Assembly (NCBI RefSeq): GCF_002234675.1
Contig: NC_019860.2
Coordinates: 9,918,586 to 9,982,585, forward strand
DNA: 64,000 nucleotides
Direction: 5' to 3'
Source of the DNA: Oryzias latipes
Taxonomy: Eukaryota > Chordata > Actinopteri > Beloniformes > Adrianichthyidae
Below are positions 47,856 to 60,894 of this stretch, piece by piece. Numbering within the stretch: position 1 is the stretch's first letter; each line of letters opens with the position of its first letter. The notes below the pieces were generated by a model. The model was not told the DNA's origin, made no database searches, and saw only the letters and a list, made by a program, of their open reading frames with translations. The position numbers were made by a program, and so were the translations under genes.

Positions 47856-48318
47856 CCTTTCCTTGAACTTGCCACAAAACCAGACAATAGACTCTCTTGT
47901 CAAAACCCAACCTGAGGGTAATCACTCCGATCAAGCTTTAGGGTGAAAGGAAAAGACGTGTGCAAAGACACTCCGGGTTTAGATAACTCTAACATTTAGG
48001 GCTCATCTACCTTAAATTTAGCATCTCACACCCGTTATTCCTTAACTAGTGGAATCCAAAACTCAACTCTTCTTATGGCTGCCTGTTGAATCGTGATGCA
48101 AAATTTAGATTAACCTTTTGTTTTTGTTTTTTTAAACAGAAATTGAGATGCATGTCCACACTTGACACAAACACACATTGCAGATGCAATCTTATGGGTT
48201 CACGTGATCCCAAGCAGCCTGCAGAACCCACCCCAGAACTGTACGTCTTCGTCTCAAGAAAACTAAATCAGGGATAAGGTGTCATCTGAAACACCGCAGG
48301 TCCTAATACTGTCTTGTA
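47856..48318 (+). other. tmem198 3' UTR region
   Basis: Sequence after the TGA at 47853-47855. No canonical AATAAA was found nearby. An ATTAAA at about 48364 lies inside the MITE that follows, so the transcript end is uncertain. Confidence 0.4.
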
Positions 48319-48965
48319 AAGGCAGTGTCACACAGCCACTACGTCCATTTTGCGCATTTTGCAATTAAAATTGGTCATACATAAATATACTCTGTAAAAG
48401 TGAGGAAAGTTGTGGGTCTTTATGTGAAATTTTCAAAGATGTTTCATGAATATACAACATTAAAATCATGGAAAAAGTATAAGTAAACCATGCAAAGAAC
48501 ACGTTTATCAACATAGAACATCAACCATGTGTAATTATTGTACTGTTTATATTCAATTTATTAGTGATTCATGCATCAATTATGTCATCTTAACATGTTA
48601 TGCCTCCTGTACACGCGATATAAAAGTTATTTATCGGTGGTACATGCATGAAAAGTCTGTTAGACATATGTTGCACGGTCGTGGAAATCACGCACAATTG
48701 CATAAGATTTACGTTATAATTGCGTGTAAACTTAGGTAAAATATGTGTAAACTGCCTAATTCTCAACCAATCAAAAATTTTACTCTCTCCAAAACAAATT
48801 CATGTAAAGATCCGTTGGACAACACTCTCGATGGACATCTGCGCACATCTACGAACTCCACAAACATTTATGAATTAAGTATAACACGCATGTATCACGA
48901 AAGACCGAAATTTCATACCTGAAAAATGTGCATAATTTTCAAAGTGGCTGTGTGACATGGCCTTT
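48319..48965. mobile_element. MITE, about 647 bp, inserted after tmem198
   Basis: AAGGCAGTGTCACACAGCCACT on the left is mirrored by AGTGGCTGTGTGACATGGCCTT on the right. It is flanked by TA on both sides. The interior is AT-rich and non-coding. The superfamily is uncertain: the AAGGC ends resemble PIF/Harbinger or Tc-type MITEs. Confidence 0.65.
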
Positions 48966-49660
48966 AGACCCATAACTCACTTAATGTGCTGTTTCTACAA
49001 CTAAGCTGTACATGCAACTACAGTTTTGACCTCTAAGACTAGAGGGTCCTTAGAGAGCTCCTCCTGTAAGGGAGGGAAATGCAAACCAGAATCCAACTTT
49101 TTGCTTTTGTGCCATCTGAACTACACAGGACCTCTTGGAAATAACAATTGTTTTTTATAAAAAGGGGGAATTTTCATTCTTGGTGCTGGATAATACTCTA
49201 CTTCAAGCGTCAAACTGCTCCACCAATATTTTTAAAAGGGGTGCCTTAGCCCCCCTAAGACTGCTTAACAGTGAATACACAAGGGGGATTAGTGGTAGAT
49301 TTCCCCCCACCTGAGATTTTTGTGGGTCTTTTTTCATGTAGGGGTGGGAGTTGCCACAGTTTTGAAACAAGGGGAGTGTTTACTCTATTTTATGTGTTCT
49401 AAAATGCCGAGTAAAAAAGGAGCTGTATTTACACTGGCACCTGTGTCTGGTTTGACCCAAGATGAGCGGGAAAAGATTTTTGCATGTTCAAATGTTCCGT
49501 AACTCTGATCATTTGGATTTTAATGACAGCAGAGCAAACAGGCTTCTTCAGAAATTCCAAAAGGTCAAAGTAAAATTCCAGCCACCATAACAGACTAAAA
49601 ATTAGATTGATGCCTAAATTCTTAAGCTAGGCTAATTAGCATCCTTTTTAGAGCGAAAGC
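48966..49660. other. Intergenic between tmem198 and des, no gene seen
   Basis: No exon was supported. A 60-codon frame at 49320-49502 has no recognisable content. Confidence 0.35.
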
Positions 49661-49664
49661 TAGG

Positions 49665-50657
49665 TTGGGTCCGAATTCCTTCACTACTCACTACAATAGT
49701 GAACTATATAGAGTTTTGGCAATCTTGTAAAACTGTCCGATTCCAAAATTGAGTGCCCAAGAAACTTCTCAGAATTCTCTGCAAAAGACCAATGGGTAAC
49801 TATGGACAATTTTGGTGGAAAGAAAGTATTTAAATTTTTTTTTAAAACCATAAACATTGTCATCATCAGAACACAGGGATACAATGTCTTTTTTTTAAAT
49901 GCACATATATAATAGGTTTTTACTTTGTGACAAGTTATATAGGCTGGAGTCGCTACGCTATCTTGTTGCGTACCCAAAGTTGAATGCCATATTGGAAAGG
50001 TACAGATCACTGCAAACTGCAAACAGAGCTGGAAAAACAAGAATGTGACTTTTCAACAAGAAATTATTACTGTCAGCTAATAAAGGAGTGAGCTTACTTG
50101 CAGTAAATGTATAGTCTGATCTTGTAGTCAACTTTAGTCAGTCTTTAAGTCAACTGTAGCATTAAACCCGTTGATTTGAAGCAAAAACTAACCAGGATTT
50201 TCTCAGTCGCGGTAAGCAAAGACTGCAAGGTACATAACCCCCGATGCGGCGCTTCGCGACCGCCTCCGCCTTGGTGAACCCCAGCCGCTGCATGCTTTAC
50301 GGCGCCTGCCCCTGGGACCTTACCGCACAAGGGCCGAGTAAGGTGCTAACTGCGCCCTCTCCCCTGTCTGTAGAGGGACGGTGCCCCCCCAAATTCTGTC
50401 GACCGGGGCAAACTGCTAACAGTGCACTCCGATCGTGTTGCGCAGCCCCTGGCAGGAACCGGCTCTTGGAGAATGGTAACAGGCTAGTGTAGCATCTCTA
50501 GCAATGTAACTCATTGGTGAAATCAGTGTTTTCGTATGTGCCAATAAAAAAAAAAGGTGAACATGGTGTCCGAATTGCTTTACAAATCCAGGGCACTAGA
50601 TAGTCCCACACTATAGTTTCTAGTTTTTAGGAAGTAGGGAGGGAATTTGGACACAAT
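49665..50657. mobile_element. Non-autonomous DNA transposon with a GC-rich insert
   Basis: GGGTCCGAATTCCTTCACTACT on the left is mirrored by AGTAGGGAGGGAATTTGGACAC on the right. AGTGAACTATATAG and CACACTATAG subterminal motifs are typical of a fish repeat family. Inside, 50230-50480 is abruptly GC-rich (GGCGCTTCGCGACCGCCTCC, GGCGCCTGCCCCTGGGACC), unlike the rest, and open for 61-82 codons without recognisable protein. Confidence 0.55.
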
Positions 50658-51451
50658 ATTAGTTACCCTAAGCTAAGATATGCTAAGCTAACTAACACTG
50701 CTCTGTTTTGATTTTCACTGCAAAAACTTTATTTAAATTTCATAAAAAGAACACATCAACACTGCCCATATTTGATGTAGGTGGGGCCACAGTGGGAGGG
50801 GCTAGACCAATGAAGGAATGAAAAAGGAAATATTAGTCATTATGTGGACTATTTCTCAGGGTGCCTCTTCTAAAGCATCTTAAACAGCTGAGACCAGGTG
50901 GAGGTGCCAGTGGGAAAAGACACGCGGTCTGAATAAAATGTGTACGTGGAACCATTGAAACCATAGAAACTTTTTCTGTCGAGGTTGAACATGTGAATAC
51001 TTTGCTTGTGTGCTGGCAATGAGACACAGACGCACAAAAAGGTTCTCGTCCTTGCGTCCAGACGTGCGCCATGCGGCAGCGACCGCTGTCACTGCGTCAA
51101 CGGGAAACTTGTACAAAAACACAGCACTTTGTTTTCTTTATTTACACTATTTTATTACTACTTTAAATGAGAATTGTTCTTATAAAAATGTATGTATCTA
51201 TGTTTTGTTTTTATTTATTTATTTTTTCCGTTTTAAGAGAGTGCAGTGCCATCACATTAGCTCAGTAAGGTCTTTTTTTTTTACTAAATCATGACTATTA
51301 AAGCATGTGTTCCTGCAGGCTGTAACACAATTGGTGAGTCATTTATTCGTTTCATGTAAAACACACGATACAAAAAAAAGGACTTTACTTTTGTTAGTCA
51401 AAAATGTGTTAAAAGCCAGGAAAGGTCATTTTTTAATTATTGCTCCAACCT

Positions 51452-51767
51452 TTTATTTCTTCACTAATATCACCTGAATACACAGTTTGACAGTATCTTT
51501 ATTTCCTTTCATGCCCATCTCCATTGATCTGTCTTTTCAAATTCTTTATAGGAACAAAACCCTTCTGATGTTCTATTAAAGGCCAGATTTAGTTATTTCC
51601 TTAAAGTTCAATTTAAAAACATAAGGTCTGCAAATAGTTAAATGGTATTAGCTTTATAATTGTAATCTTAAAACTGTTAAAGGTTAAGCCTAAATCTCTT
51701 TTTTTTCTTTGTCTTTGTACGGTCAGATGAGTCAGGGACCGATGTCTCTCCTCATCTCTGCAAACCC
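51452..51767 (-). terminator. des 3' UTR with polyadenylation signals
   Basis: On the minus strand after the desmin stop, AATAAA occurs at 51503-51498 and again at 51457-51452, giving a 3' UTR of about 280-330 nt. Confidence 0.6.
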
Positions 51768-54700
51768 TCACATGTCCTGTTGGCGCTGCGTTGACTCACT
51801 CACAACCTGCAACACAAAAAGCATTACAAGACTGTTAAACTTCTTAACTCCCTTCTGTTTTAAGCCAGTTGGAAAGTATAATGTTTGTAGTACCTTGAAT
51901 GACCACTAGGGAGAGGTTTCTTAATTTTGCTACTATGTTAACCCTTGTGCTATCTTAGATGACCCCACATTTACATTGACGTGTTATTCCTACCATGACA
52001 AAGGTGGATAAAGGTGGAAAGATTTCATGTAATCTATGAACACCAGTGAAGATCACAAATCATTGAAGAAAAAAGGTTCAGAGCACTGTCTAGTGGGTCT
52101 AGACGACCCAACTCCCAACGTTAAAGTGCCTAGGAAAGCACAAGGGTTACACAGTCAAATTTCACACCAATAAAATTCTAATTGACAAAACCTTTTAAAA
52201 TTTTTAATACTTTAGTTTTATATTTCTGTCAACATTTTTAATTTCTTTTAATTTTCTATGTTTTCTTTTTGTCGATTAATAAGTTGGGGGAACTATGAGT
52301 TACCTTGAGAAAACTGAAACTACTTAATCCCACACAGTCAACACATGTTGACATGGACGGGCTAAACTCCTGTTAATTCAGAATTTATTTTCGCCATTCA
52401 GAATTCTGTAAGGTCCAACTCATAAAGTATCATTTGAACCTAAAGAGGTGTTTGTCCCTTATCATCAGGACTGAATTGTGCATAGATGCAATAATTAATC
52501 AATTAACTCGAAATGTATCCAGGGGTTTTCTAAACAAAAAATTTGATATTTAATCAATTGGGAAAAGTCTTGAACTCCAAGTTGTGATCGCTGAGGGCTG
52601 TTACTAAAATGATTTTTTCAGAAATATTCTGAAAAATGTTTACATTTTCTCAGAATTTGTATAAAGAATTAACAAAAAATTTTTTCAAACAAGTCAGAAT
52701 CATTGCAAGTACAAGTTGTGTTTTTTTTCATAGTTTTCCCAGGGGTGCGATTTAAACTCAGGAGCGACTTATCTGCAATTTATTTTAAAACATAAATAGG
52801 CTCATATAAATATTAGGTTCCCACTAACATCCACTAGAGGGCACTGTAGGTGTTTAAGCAGTTGTTACTGACAGCAACGCAGAAGAAGTACCGTCCAAAA
52901 CATTAATTTGACGCATGAATCCCATTCAGTGTAAATGCAGCGTTATTCTGGGCTTAATGGATTTGTTCAGAATTGTTTTGCACTTTTCTCCTAAAAGTGC
53001 GGCTTGTATTCCGGAGCGACTTATAGACCAGAAAATAAGTTACATTTGTTGGAAACTTCCAAGTTTTACCTACAAATTTATCAGAGATTTGTGTAACATT
53101 AGGACTTTAGTAATGCACTTAAAGTTTATTATCTTTTTAAGTATAAGTCAGTATAATTATGGTATACTATAAGTATAGTACAGTACCATGTACGTGTAGT
53201 GTAGGGAGTATACTAACTGAATACTTCTTCAAACCAAATTGAATTTAGATAATGCTGCCTCACTTCTCGTATCACAAATTGGTGCCAACTGCCGAGACAT
53301 TAGTCAAAGCAGAATGGTGACCTCTGAAAACCTTTTTTGTCCGTGAGGTCAGATTTCATGCTTAAGGATCCCATCACTTTGAATTCGAAGTGCTTCATTT
53401 GAAATTTGGAAAAAAAAACTCATTAACTTTTATTGACTTTAGTCCAGATTTTGACCCAGTTTCGCCTTTGCTCTGTAGATAAACGATCATTTAAAAGCAA
53501 AAGGAGGAGGACAACAGGGATGTGCCAAAGAAACTATCTAGATTTCTGTCTACATTTGCCAATTAACTTTACATTCTCTAATTGGCCCGTAAATCAGACC
53601 TTTTCTTTTTGTTATTAGTGGTTTAACAGTCCGTAGTAAGCTTGTTTTATTGAGATTATGTAGCTTGTAAACCTACATTTTCTTCTTGTCAAATCATACC
53701 TTGTGCAAAAAATCATAAACCTAAAGCTTACAGCATATTCTGAAAGGAATGTTTTTAGAACACTTCGTTTTTACATTTTTTTTTATTTGGAAGTATTGCA
53801 AGCTCAGCTTTGCTAGCTGAGACGCCTGCAATGTGTTTTGGCAAGAAATTGCAGAAACAGCAGTTTTGCACTGAGGTGGGTTAGGTTTAGCTGGCGTTTT
53901 TGGTTGTACAAGTTACATCAAGCATCATTTTATTCTTTGTCTATTAATGAATCAAAAATCTTTTTTTCTCTCAGCATGGGGTAAAAAAAAAGGTGGGGGT
54001 TTTTTTATGCAGAAAGGTTTGGAAAAATGCTCATCAGTGTCTGCAAAAAAGGCTGCACAGTGCAGTGGTTAGCGCTCTTGCCTGACAGCAAGACAGCACC
54101 TGGTTTAAGTCCCTGCTGGGGGACCTGAACATCAATGGGGGGCCTTTCTGTGTGGAGTTTGCATGTTGCATGGGTTTTCTCCGGGGACTCCGGTTTCCTC
54201 CCACCGTCCTAAAACATGCTTCATAGGTTCATTGGTTTCTCTAAATTGTCCATAGGTGTGAGTTTGAGGGTGAATGATTGTGTGACAGACTGTACAGGGT
54301 GTCCCCTGCCTTTACCTGCAAGTGGCCGTGATAGGCTCTGGCAGCCCCGTGACCCCGAAAGGGATAAAACGGATTAGAAAATGAATGAATAAACAACAAC
54401 AACACAGTCTTGTATTTAAATTACGAGGACAAGAAGTATTCATTTTCATTTGGGATTAGATTTTATTTGTTATAGAAGCTAGTCTGAAAACAAAACCTCA
54501 AGGTATTCATTGTTTTATTCTTTGTCAATAAGTCAAAAAATGCTGTTATCAACCTAATCATCCGTGTTTACATACATCATAAGTTGTTATATAGTAGAAC
54601 TTTTATTTTTCTTTGTATATGTCATTATTGGCCCTTTGGGGATGCTAACCGATGCTAACTACTAACATCAAGTAATATGATGAATATTTGAGCTTCTGAA

Positions 54701-57700
54701 ATCGATCTAAAAGTCGGGTTTTGTGCAGATAGTATTTATATCCAATAGTAAGTTAACAATTGAGAAAAAGGACATTTATTTTTGTAAGTTTATAAAAACT
54801 TGCATTAGTTTCCGTTTATGCTAAAAGGTTTGCGTTTGTTCTTTTTGCAGCAGAGCCTCAAATTATTGTTTTACCTCCCCGTCTCGTGTCTCGATGGTCT
54901 TGATGAGAACGGTTTTCTTTGAATGCATTTCAGAGGAACGCTGCTGGTGCTCAGGGCTTGTCTCTGTCCCGACACAACAAGCAAAAATCCAGATTAATGT
55001 CATCAGTGTTTCTGGAAACATAATACATTCAAAAAAGATGCCTGCGGACATCATAATTAATGTGATGCACCATCTTGTGCACTGAGGCCCTCTAATAGGT
55101 GAAGACAGTACGCCATCTGGTGTTGTGTTCAGGCTACAGCATTTGAATTCCTACCTCTGAAAGTCAGAGTGGAGTAGCTCTGCACTGGCATTGTAATCCT
55201 GCAGAGACACACCAGTGTCAGTCAACACACTTGGGTTTAGCTTTAATGAAATATATGATTGCAAAAGGTCTGATTCTGGTATGGAGCTTGTTGAAACGTC
55301 ACCTGCTCTCCTCGCCTTCCAGCAGCTTTCTGTAGGTGGCGATCTCCACATCCAGCGCCATCTTAATGTTGAGCAAGTCTTGGTACTCTCGCAGGTGACG
55401 TGCCATCTCGTCCTTCATGTTGGCGATCTCGGCCTCCAGCCTGGCTATGGTATCCTGGAATCTGGCGGCCTCGCATCCGTGCCGGTCCTCCAGCTCCCTC
55501 ATCTGGCGCATCAAGGACTCATTCTGGGTTTGTCAGAGACATGCAGGCTTTGAGTTCAAAGAGGCCGCATTGTGGGAGGTAGGGTTGGAGTGAGAGGCTG
55601 CGACAGTCGGACGCACTGTGCCTTTGAGGGAGTCGATCTCGCAGGTGTAGGCCTGGATCTGGTGCCTGAACTCCATGGTCTCCTGCCGGGCCTGCTTCAA
55701 GGCCTCGTTGTTTTTACTCACGGCCTGGTTCAGGTCAGACACCTGTAACGTCAAAATTCAGCCATGGTTGGTTGCAATTGAATCGGTTGAAAAGTTATGG
55801 TACGTCCAAGACAGCATTCTATTTAGGTGTTAAAGGGTTAAAGCCCCCGCGAACCCCTGTTTTTATGATGGGTTCTCAGTGACAGCATCACTACCAGATG
55901 AGGACGTCTCTTCATTGACCTTGGATTTGTACCAATCCTCAGCATCGGCGATGTTCTTGGCGGCAATGCCTTCGTACTGCGTCCTGATGTCCCTCAGCGC
56001 CGCCGTGAGGTCCGGCTTGGACATGTCCATCTGGATTTGGACCTGAGTCTCCTGCATCTGGGTCTGCAGCTCTCGGATCTCCTGCAGAGAAAAGGTGGCT
56101 CTTTAGACAGGGGTATCTAGGGGGGTTTTAGTCTAAAGCTATGTTCACGCCACCCTCTGAAACGGGTGTTCAAGTGACCACTTTCAATGGAACGTCTATG
56201 TAAACGCGCTTTTAAGGCCTCCGCATTCAAAAGTTTTACGTTATCACATTGCTGTGCAAGTTTTCGGACTAGTTACAAAATGCATGGTCATTGAATTTAA
56301 ACCAATGGTACATTCAGTCAACCTGGTTGAAGATAAACTTTGACCAATTAGGGACTCTGATTTGGTAGTGATGTATGGATGACATCCACTATCTCACATT
56401 CTATTTATTTCATTTGCCAACCATTTGAAAATTGACGACGAAATTATACAATACAAAGTCCTTCATACATTGGCATAGAGCTACGAAATTTTTGCACCTC
56501 TTCGACATTTTGCACCAAGCCTTTTCCAACTGTAGGTGGCAGTAAACAGTTAACTGGGCGCTAATAAACAGTAGAAAAAGAAGAAGCCCCCCCCCTGGTT
56601 TTCCTATGTGAACCATAAACGTGTTCAGGAATGCGCATTTAGCTTCCCGATTGTCGCAATTCCCACATAGGTGACACCGTAGGCTAAAACAGTCTGTCTT
56701 GATCAGCCTATTAAGACATTTTCATTGTTCAGTTCGAGAGGACAACGAAGAAAAATGTGACAAGAAACCTCTTCATGGATTTTCTTTAGGAAGGCGATCT
56801 CTTCTTGCAGCGTCTCAATCCGTCTCTCCAGATCCAAGCGGGCTAAAGTGGCGGCATCCACGTCCTGTGAGATGGAGATGTCAGAGATGAAAAAATTTTT
56901 TTGGAAGTCATACAATTTAAAAAGTTTAAATATGAACGATTGTCATGCTTAGATCTATCTGTTGCTTCAGATGCATGACCTCTAAGCAAGACAATCGTTC
57001 TACAACACAAGACACAACAACAAATTATGTCTATGCCCTAAGTCAAAGGGCAAAAGGCCGCTTTGTCATTTGTTTTCTTTCAAGTGATTATAAAGAAATC
57101 CAGCTTGCGGCTGTTTATAACATGAAGACACATCGCGGAAGTGGCAAAACCTTTTACTAGTGTTGTTACTTACTCCTCCCCTAAAGGTACCATGCAATTT
57201 TTGAGTCAAAAAAGTTTGTTGAATCAAAAAAAAAAAATGTTTTTAATGAAAATAACAAAAGAATTAGGGGATCCTTATGGAGTGAAATATGTGCCAACAC
57301 ATTGTGAACAAAGGTCACAGTTTTGACTGTTTGATGGCAGATATGTCTCACTAAACTGAAACTTATGAACGCAGCATCAAAGACAGATCGAAACGCAAGA
57401 TGAACCAAAAACAAAGAAAAATCTTTTGAAAGAAAACATTACATGTTTTTTTTTTTGCAACTTTGAAAGCTTTGTTTTTAAAACTGAACATTTGTTTGCA
57501 ATTTAGGGAAATTTTGATCTCAAAACTGTGACTTTTGTTTGCAATGTGGTGGCAGAAATACCACTTCATAGATCCTTGGTGACAGAGACACATTACATAA
57601 AATACAGCATATTTTCTGAATTTCCAACACGAAAATATGTATAAATATATGCATAATTATGATTTACTAGGTACTGTTGAGGAAAAAAGAAATTTGGCTG

Positions 57701-60700
57701 CACATAGAATCTGAAAAACCAAGAGAAGTGGGTTATTTAAACAAAAATATGTTATTTTTCCTGTTTTGTCTGAAATAAAGGATGTTTTGCAGAGTTAACT
57801 CCGTGAATCCATTATATGATCACCCACCGCTCTGAAAGCAGCCAGGTTGTTTTCTGCGTCCTCCTTCTGAAGGATCTCCTCCTGCAGTCTGAACAACAGT
57901 AAAACAAAAAACGGTCAGATGTTTGACCGTAAAAAGACGGTCAAAGAAACTACTTTGGAAAATATTTAACAACAGAGCTCAATACAATTTCCTCAAGACA
58001 CGCCAGAGTCTTTAAATCAGAAATCACCCATCTAAAGGAACGAGATCAAACCAATAAAACCCAAAAAATCCCAAACTAGGACTTTGATTTTGCCTCGTGA
58101 GTTTGCTAAGGAGTTGGGCTGGATTTCAGAGGTGCTCTTTAAAACTGGCACTTCTAACGTAAACCTCAGAGACAGAAAGAGAAAGGACAGATCACCGGAG
58201 TTCCTTCACAGGCGACAGAGCTCTTTCCTCTCCTTTTATAGAGCTGTTTTGTGTAAACCTGTGTGAGATGAGCTCACACTCCGGCCACAGTCACACAGCG
58301 ACACACACGCAGTCTCTAGTTTCAGGGATTATGTTTTAAAAAGTTGCATTAGAAACTGCATTTCGACTTATTTATGGAGAACCAAACTACCCGCTGTTTC
58401 TGATTTAATCAAACATAATTTGCCTCTTTTAAAAAGATATTTTTCTCGTCCCTCATGTTCTAATCTCATTCCTATTAGTTAAAATGATATAAGTTTTTAA
58501 AAAATGTCTCCTGCTACTGTAACAAACAGCTGATAACACTCCCATAACGCTGCAGAAACCCTCCCCCTACTCTTAACTACCACTCCATCCACTAAGCTCT
58601 TGACATGCTTGAATTACTCTCTTCATGTCAGCACTGTTTTAATCCGGCCTCTCCTTTATCGTCAAAGTCAGAGCATCATTTAAAGTCAGCATTTTCTTGT
58701 TTTTTTTCAATCAGCACGAGTCGAGTGTTTGCTGCAGTGCAGTATTTTCCTTGCCTTACAGTTAGCCTTTGTGTCCAAAAAGTATTTTGTAATAAAGGTT
58801 TCAAAAATTAGAAAAAAATCAACTAAATGAATGTGCATCACCAACACACAAACGTATTTATGAATGATTACAATTAAAACATTGTAGTCCTCATAAACTT
58901 CCCGGACCAACTTTTCTTTTTTTTGAAGCTAAAGTTCGAACATCCCCTCCTTTGTGCTCAAATTAAAGGTACCTTGACCCCGTAAAGGGGTTGACCTGTA
59001 GAGGTGCTGTGTGTTTTTGGGTTGTCCAGGCCCGTAGAGGGTCATAGAGAGGAGTGACTGTATTTTACGGTGAGCACAGGTTTATCTTGTAGTGCCACCT
59101 CAAAGGACGTCTTGAAAATGGAACGTACCATTGTTGTAATGACACTCAAGTCATTAGTAAGGTGCAAACCAAGTACTGCACCCTTACTTATTGATACTTA
59201 AGTGGCATTTGGACGGCCACAAAAATAACACTGTCTCATTTTCTTACTGTTAGGCTACAAGTACGTAGCTCGCAACTGGCAAACAAGAAGTGCGCACTTT
59301 TGACTTGAACAGCACTAAGAAGCTCGTTGTGCAGTGCCCAAGTCCATATGAGTTGCCAGTCGTCTCACTTACATCACCCTCCACTAACTCTTACGTGTTA
59401 GGGTTGTTGCCACAACCTGTCACTCGTGCTCTTTGATCTTAACATTTTGTGCAGCCCACCTAGGTGTTCCGTACAGGTAATGCCCACTTTTACCCCAAAA
59501 AGAACACGTCCACCAATAAGGACAGTTGTGACTAAGGCCTAAGTCTACCTCAGAATGTCCTTCGACATCCCCTCACCTATCTCTGACTGAACTCAACCGA
59601 TTGTCTAAAACAGAATGTCAGACTGGGACTTGTCATCCTGTGAATTTAGTCTTCTTCTTGGGGTGGCAGTGGCTCAGGTGGTTAAGTGGAACAGCCATTG
59701 ATCAAGGGGTTGACGGTTTGATTGCTGCTCTCTCCCCAGCTAACTGTTGTGTTCTTGGGCAAGACCCTTCACCCTTCCTGCCTCCAGTGTGGCTCCACTA
59801 GTGTGTGAAAATGCATGAATGTCCTGGTGATGGTCTGAGGGGCCGTAGGCGTGTACTGGCACTGGCTATCGCAGTAGCTTTCCATCACCAAGTATGACTG
59901 AGGTGTGAATTAATAATGAATACATATGGTAAGGGCCTTAAGCGACTGGAAAAGCGCAGAAAAACACAATCGATTATTGTTAAAATTATTGCCATGCCTA
60001 CTTTCATGCAGGATCCTAATAATGCTAGTAAACTTATTGGGCTCATTTCATTTGGAGTTCCACAAGGCTCCATTATGGGCTTTCTAAGTTTTAATAACTC
60101 CACACTTATTTTATCTTATTAAAAGGAAATAAAACAATTCTATGCAGATGATATTGACGTTTTATATCATTATCCAACCTTTATGGTTTACTTTAATTTG
60201 TGTACATTTTATTATTTAAGAAATAAATCTTCAAAATATAAAGTAAACTGACAGATTAAATGACAGAAATATTCATTGATAATTATTTGGTCAGTTTATT
60301 ATCCGCCACCCCTTCTCACCTCAGTTTAAGCTTGTCTAGGTCTTCAGCAAGGTTGTCTCGCTCCACTTCCACGCGTGACCTTTGATTAGTCAGGATCTCT
60401 ACCTGCCTCCTCAGCTCCCTCATCTCCTCCTCGTAAAGGTCTGCGATGCGGGTGGGCTCGCGGCCCCGCAGGCGCTCCACCTCCACAGAGAGGGCCTGGT
60501 TCTGCTGCTCCAGAAAGCGGACCTTTTCGATGTAGCTGGCGAAGCGGTCGTTCAGATGCTGCAGCTCGGCCTTCTCGTTGGTGCGCGTGGCCAAGAACTC
60601 TTGGTTCAAGGCATCCGCCAGGCTGAAGTCCAGGGTCTCACCCATTCCAGCATAGGAGCGGCCAACAGAGGTCCTAGAGGTCCCCAGTGGCCTGTTTACG

Positions 60701-60894
60701 AAGCTGGAGGACACCCGGTAGGCGGGTGCAGAGCTGGTTCGAGTCACCTCGTAGACCCTCGAGCTGACGTGACCTCCACCTCCTCCGCTGTGACCTAAGA
60801 AGGAACGGTTGAGGGAAGGTGAGGCATAAGCGCCGTGGCCAAAGGTGCGGCGGTAGGAGGAAGCTGTTTGTGCGGAGGAGCTGTAGGAGGTCAT
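51768..60894 (-). CDS. des: Desmin, muscle type III intermediate filament protein
   Basis: Nine minus-strand exons join in frame to 470 aa, the length of human desmin: 60894-60320, 57888-57828, 56864-56769, 56081-55920, 55742-55617, 55523-55303, 55198-55155, 54963-54875 and 51806-51768. Exon sizes 61, 96, 162, 126, 221 and 44 are those of type III filament genes. The start [19 protein letters not shown] is the desmin head. An in-frame GTG 16 codons upstream is not needed. The rod begins at [20 protein letters not shown] (111-130) and ends with [10 protein letters not shown] (403-412). The tail has [13 protein letters not shown], then [12 protein letters not shown] from the tiny last exon. Desmin filaments link Z-discs, nuclei and membrane in muscle. 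An extra Cys356 accompanies the usual rod Cys332. Confidence 0.95.
51942..52146 (+). mobile_element. piggyBac-type MITE in the last desmin intron
   Basis: It follows TTAA (51938-51941), runs from CCCTTGTGCTATCTTAG to AAGCACAAGGG and is followed by TTAC, a one-base decay of TTAA. It lies 136 bp from the last desmin exon. Confidence 0.8.
52735..53035. repeat. Dispersed repeat fragment
   Basis: GGGTGCGATTTAAACTCAGGAGCGACTTAT and, 230 bp later, GTGCGGCTTGTATTCCGGAG then CGACTTATAG are parts of a common fish repeat with this phrase repeated. It sits inside the last desmin intron. Confidence 0.45.
54048..54395 (+). mobile_element. tRNA-derived SINE-like repeat
   Basis: Same family as 7905-8313: GCAGTGGTTAGCGCTCTTGC, GGCCTTTCTGTGTGGAGTTT, CCCGTGACCCCGAAAGGGAT and a GAATGAATAAAC tail. 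It lies in the last desmin intron, antisense to the gene. Confidence 0.75.
57889..60319 (-). other. des intron 1
   Basis: A 2.4-kb intron between the exon coding for the head and coil 1A/1B start and the 61-bp exon 2. Apart from the SINE at 59655-59960 I recognise nothing in it. Confidence 0.7.
59655..59960 (+). mobile_element. tRNA-derived SINE
   Basis: GTGGCTCAGGTGGTTAAGTG (A box) and GACGGTTTGATTGC (B box) are followed by CTTGGGCAAGACCCTTCACC, a stock phrase of teleost SINE bodies, and GACTGGAAAAGCGC at the end. It is inserted in desmin intron 1, antisense to the gene. Confidence 0.6.

Noticed and set aside
50400..50470. U1 snRNA-like similarity in the GC-rich insert
   Set aside because: Only a short GCACTCC...GCAGCCCCTG resemblance. 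No overall U1 order or flanking elements.
60382..60798. 138-codon plus-strand frame over desmin exon 1
   Set aside because: Antisense shadow of desmin.
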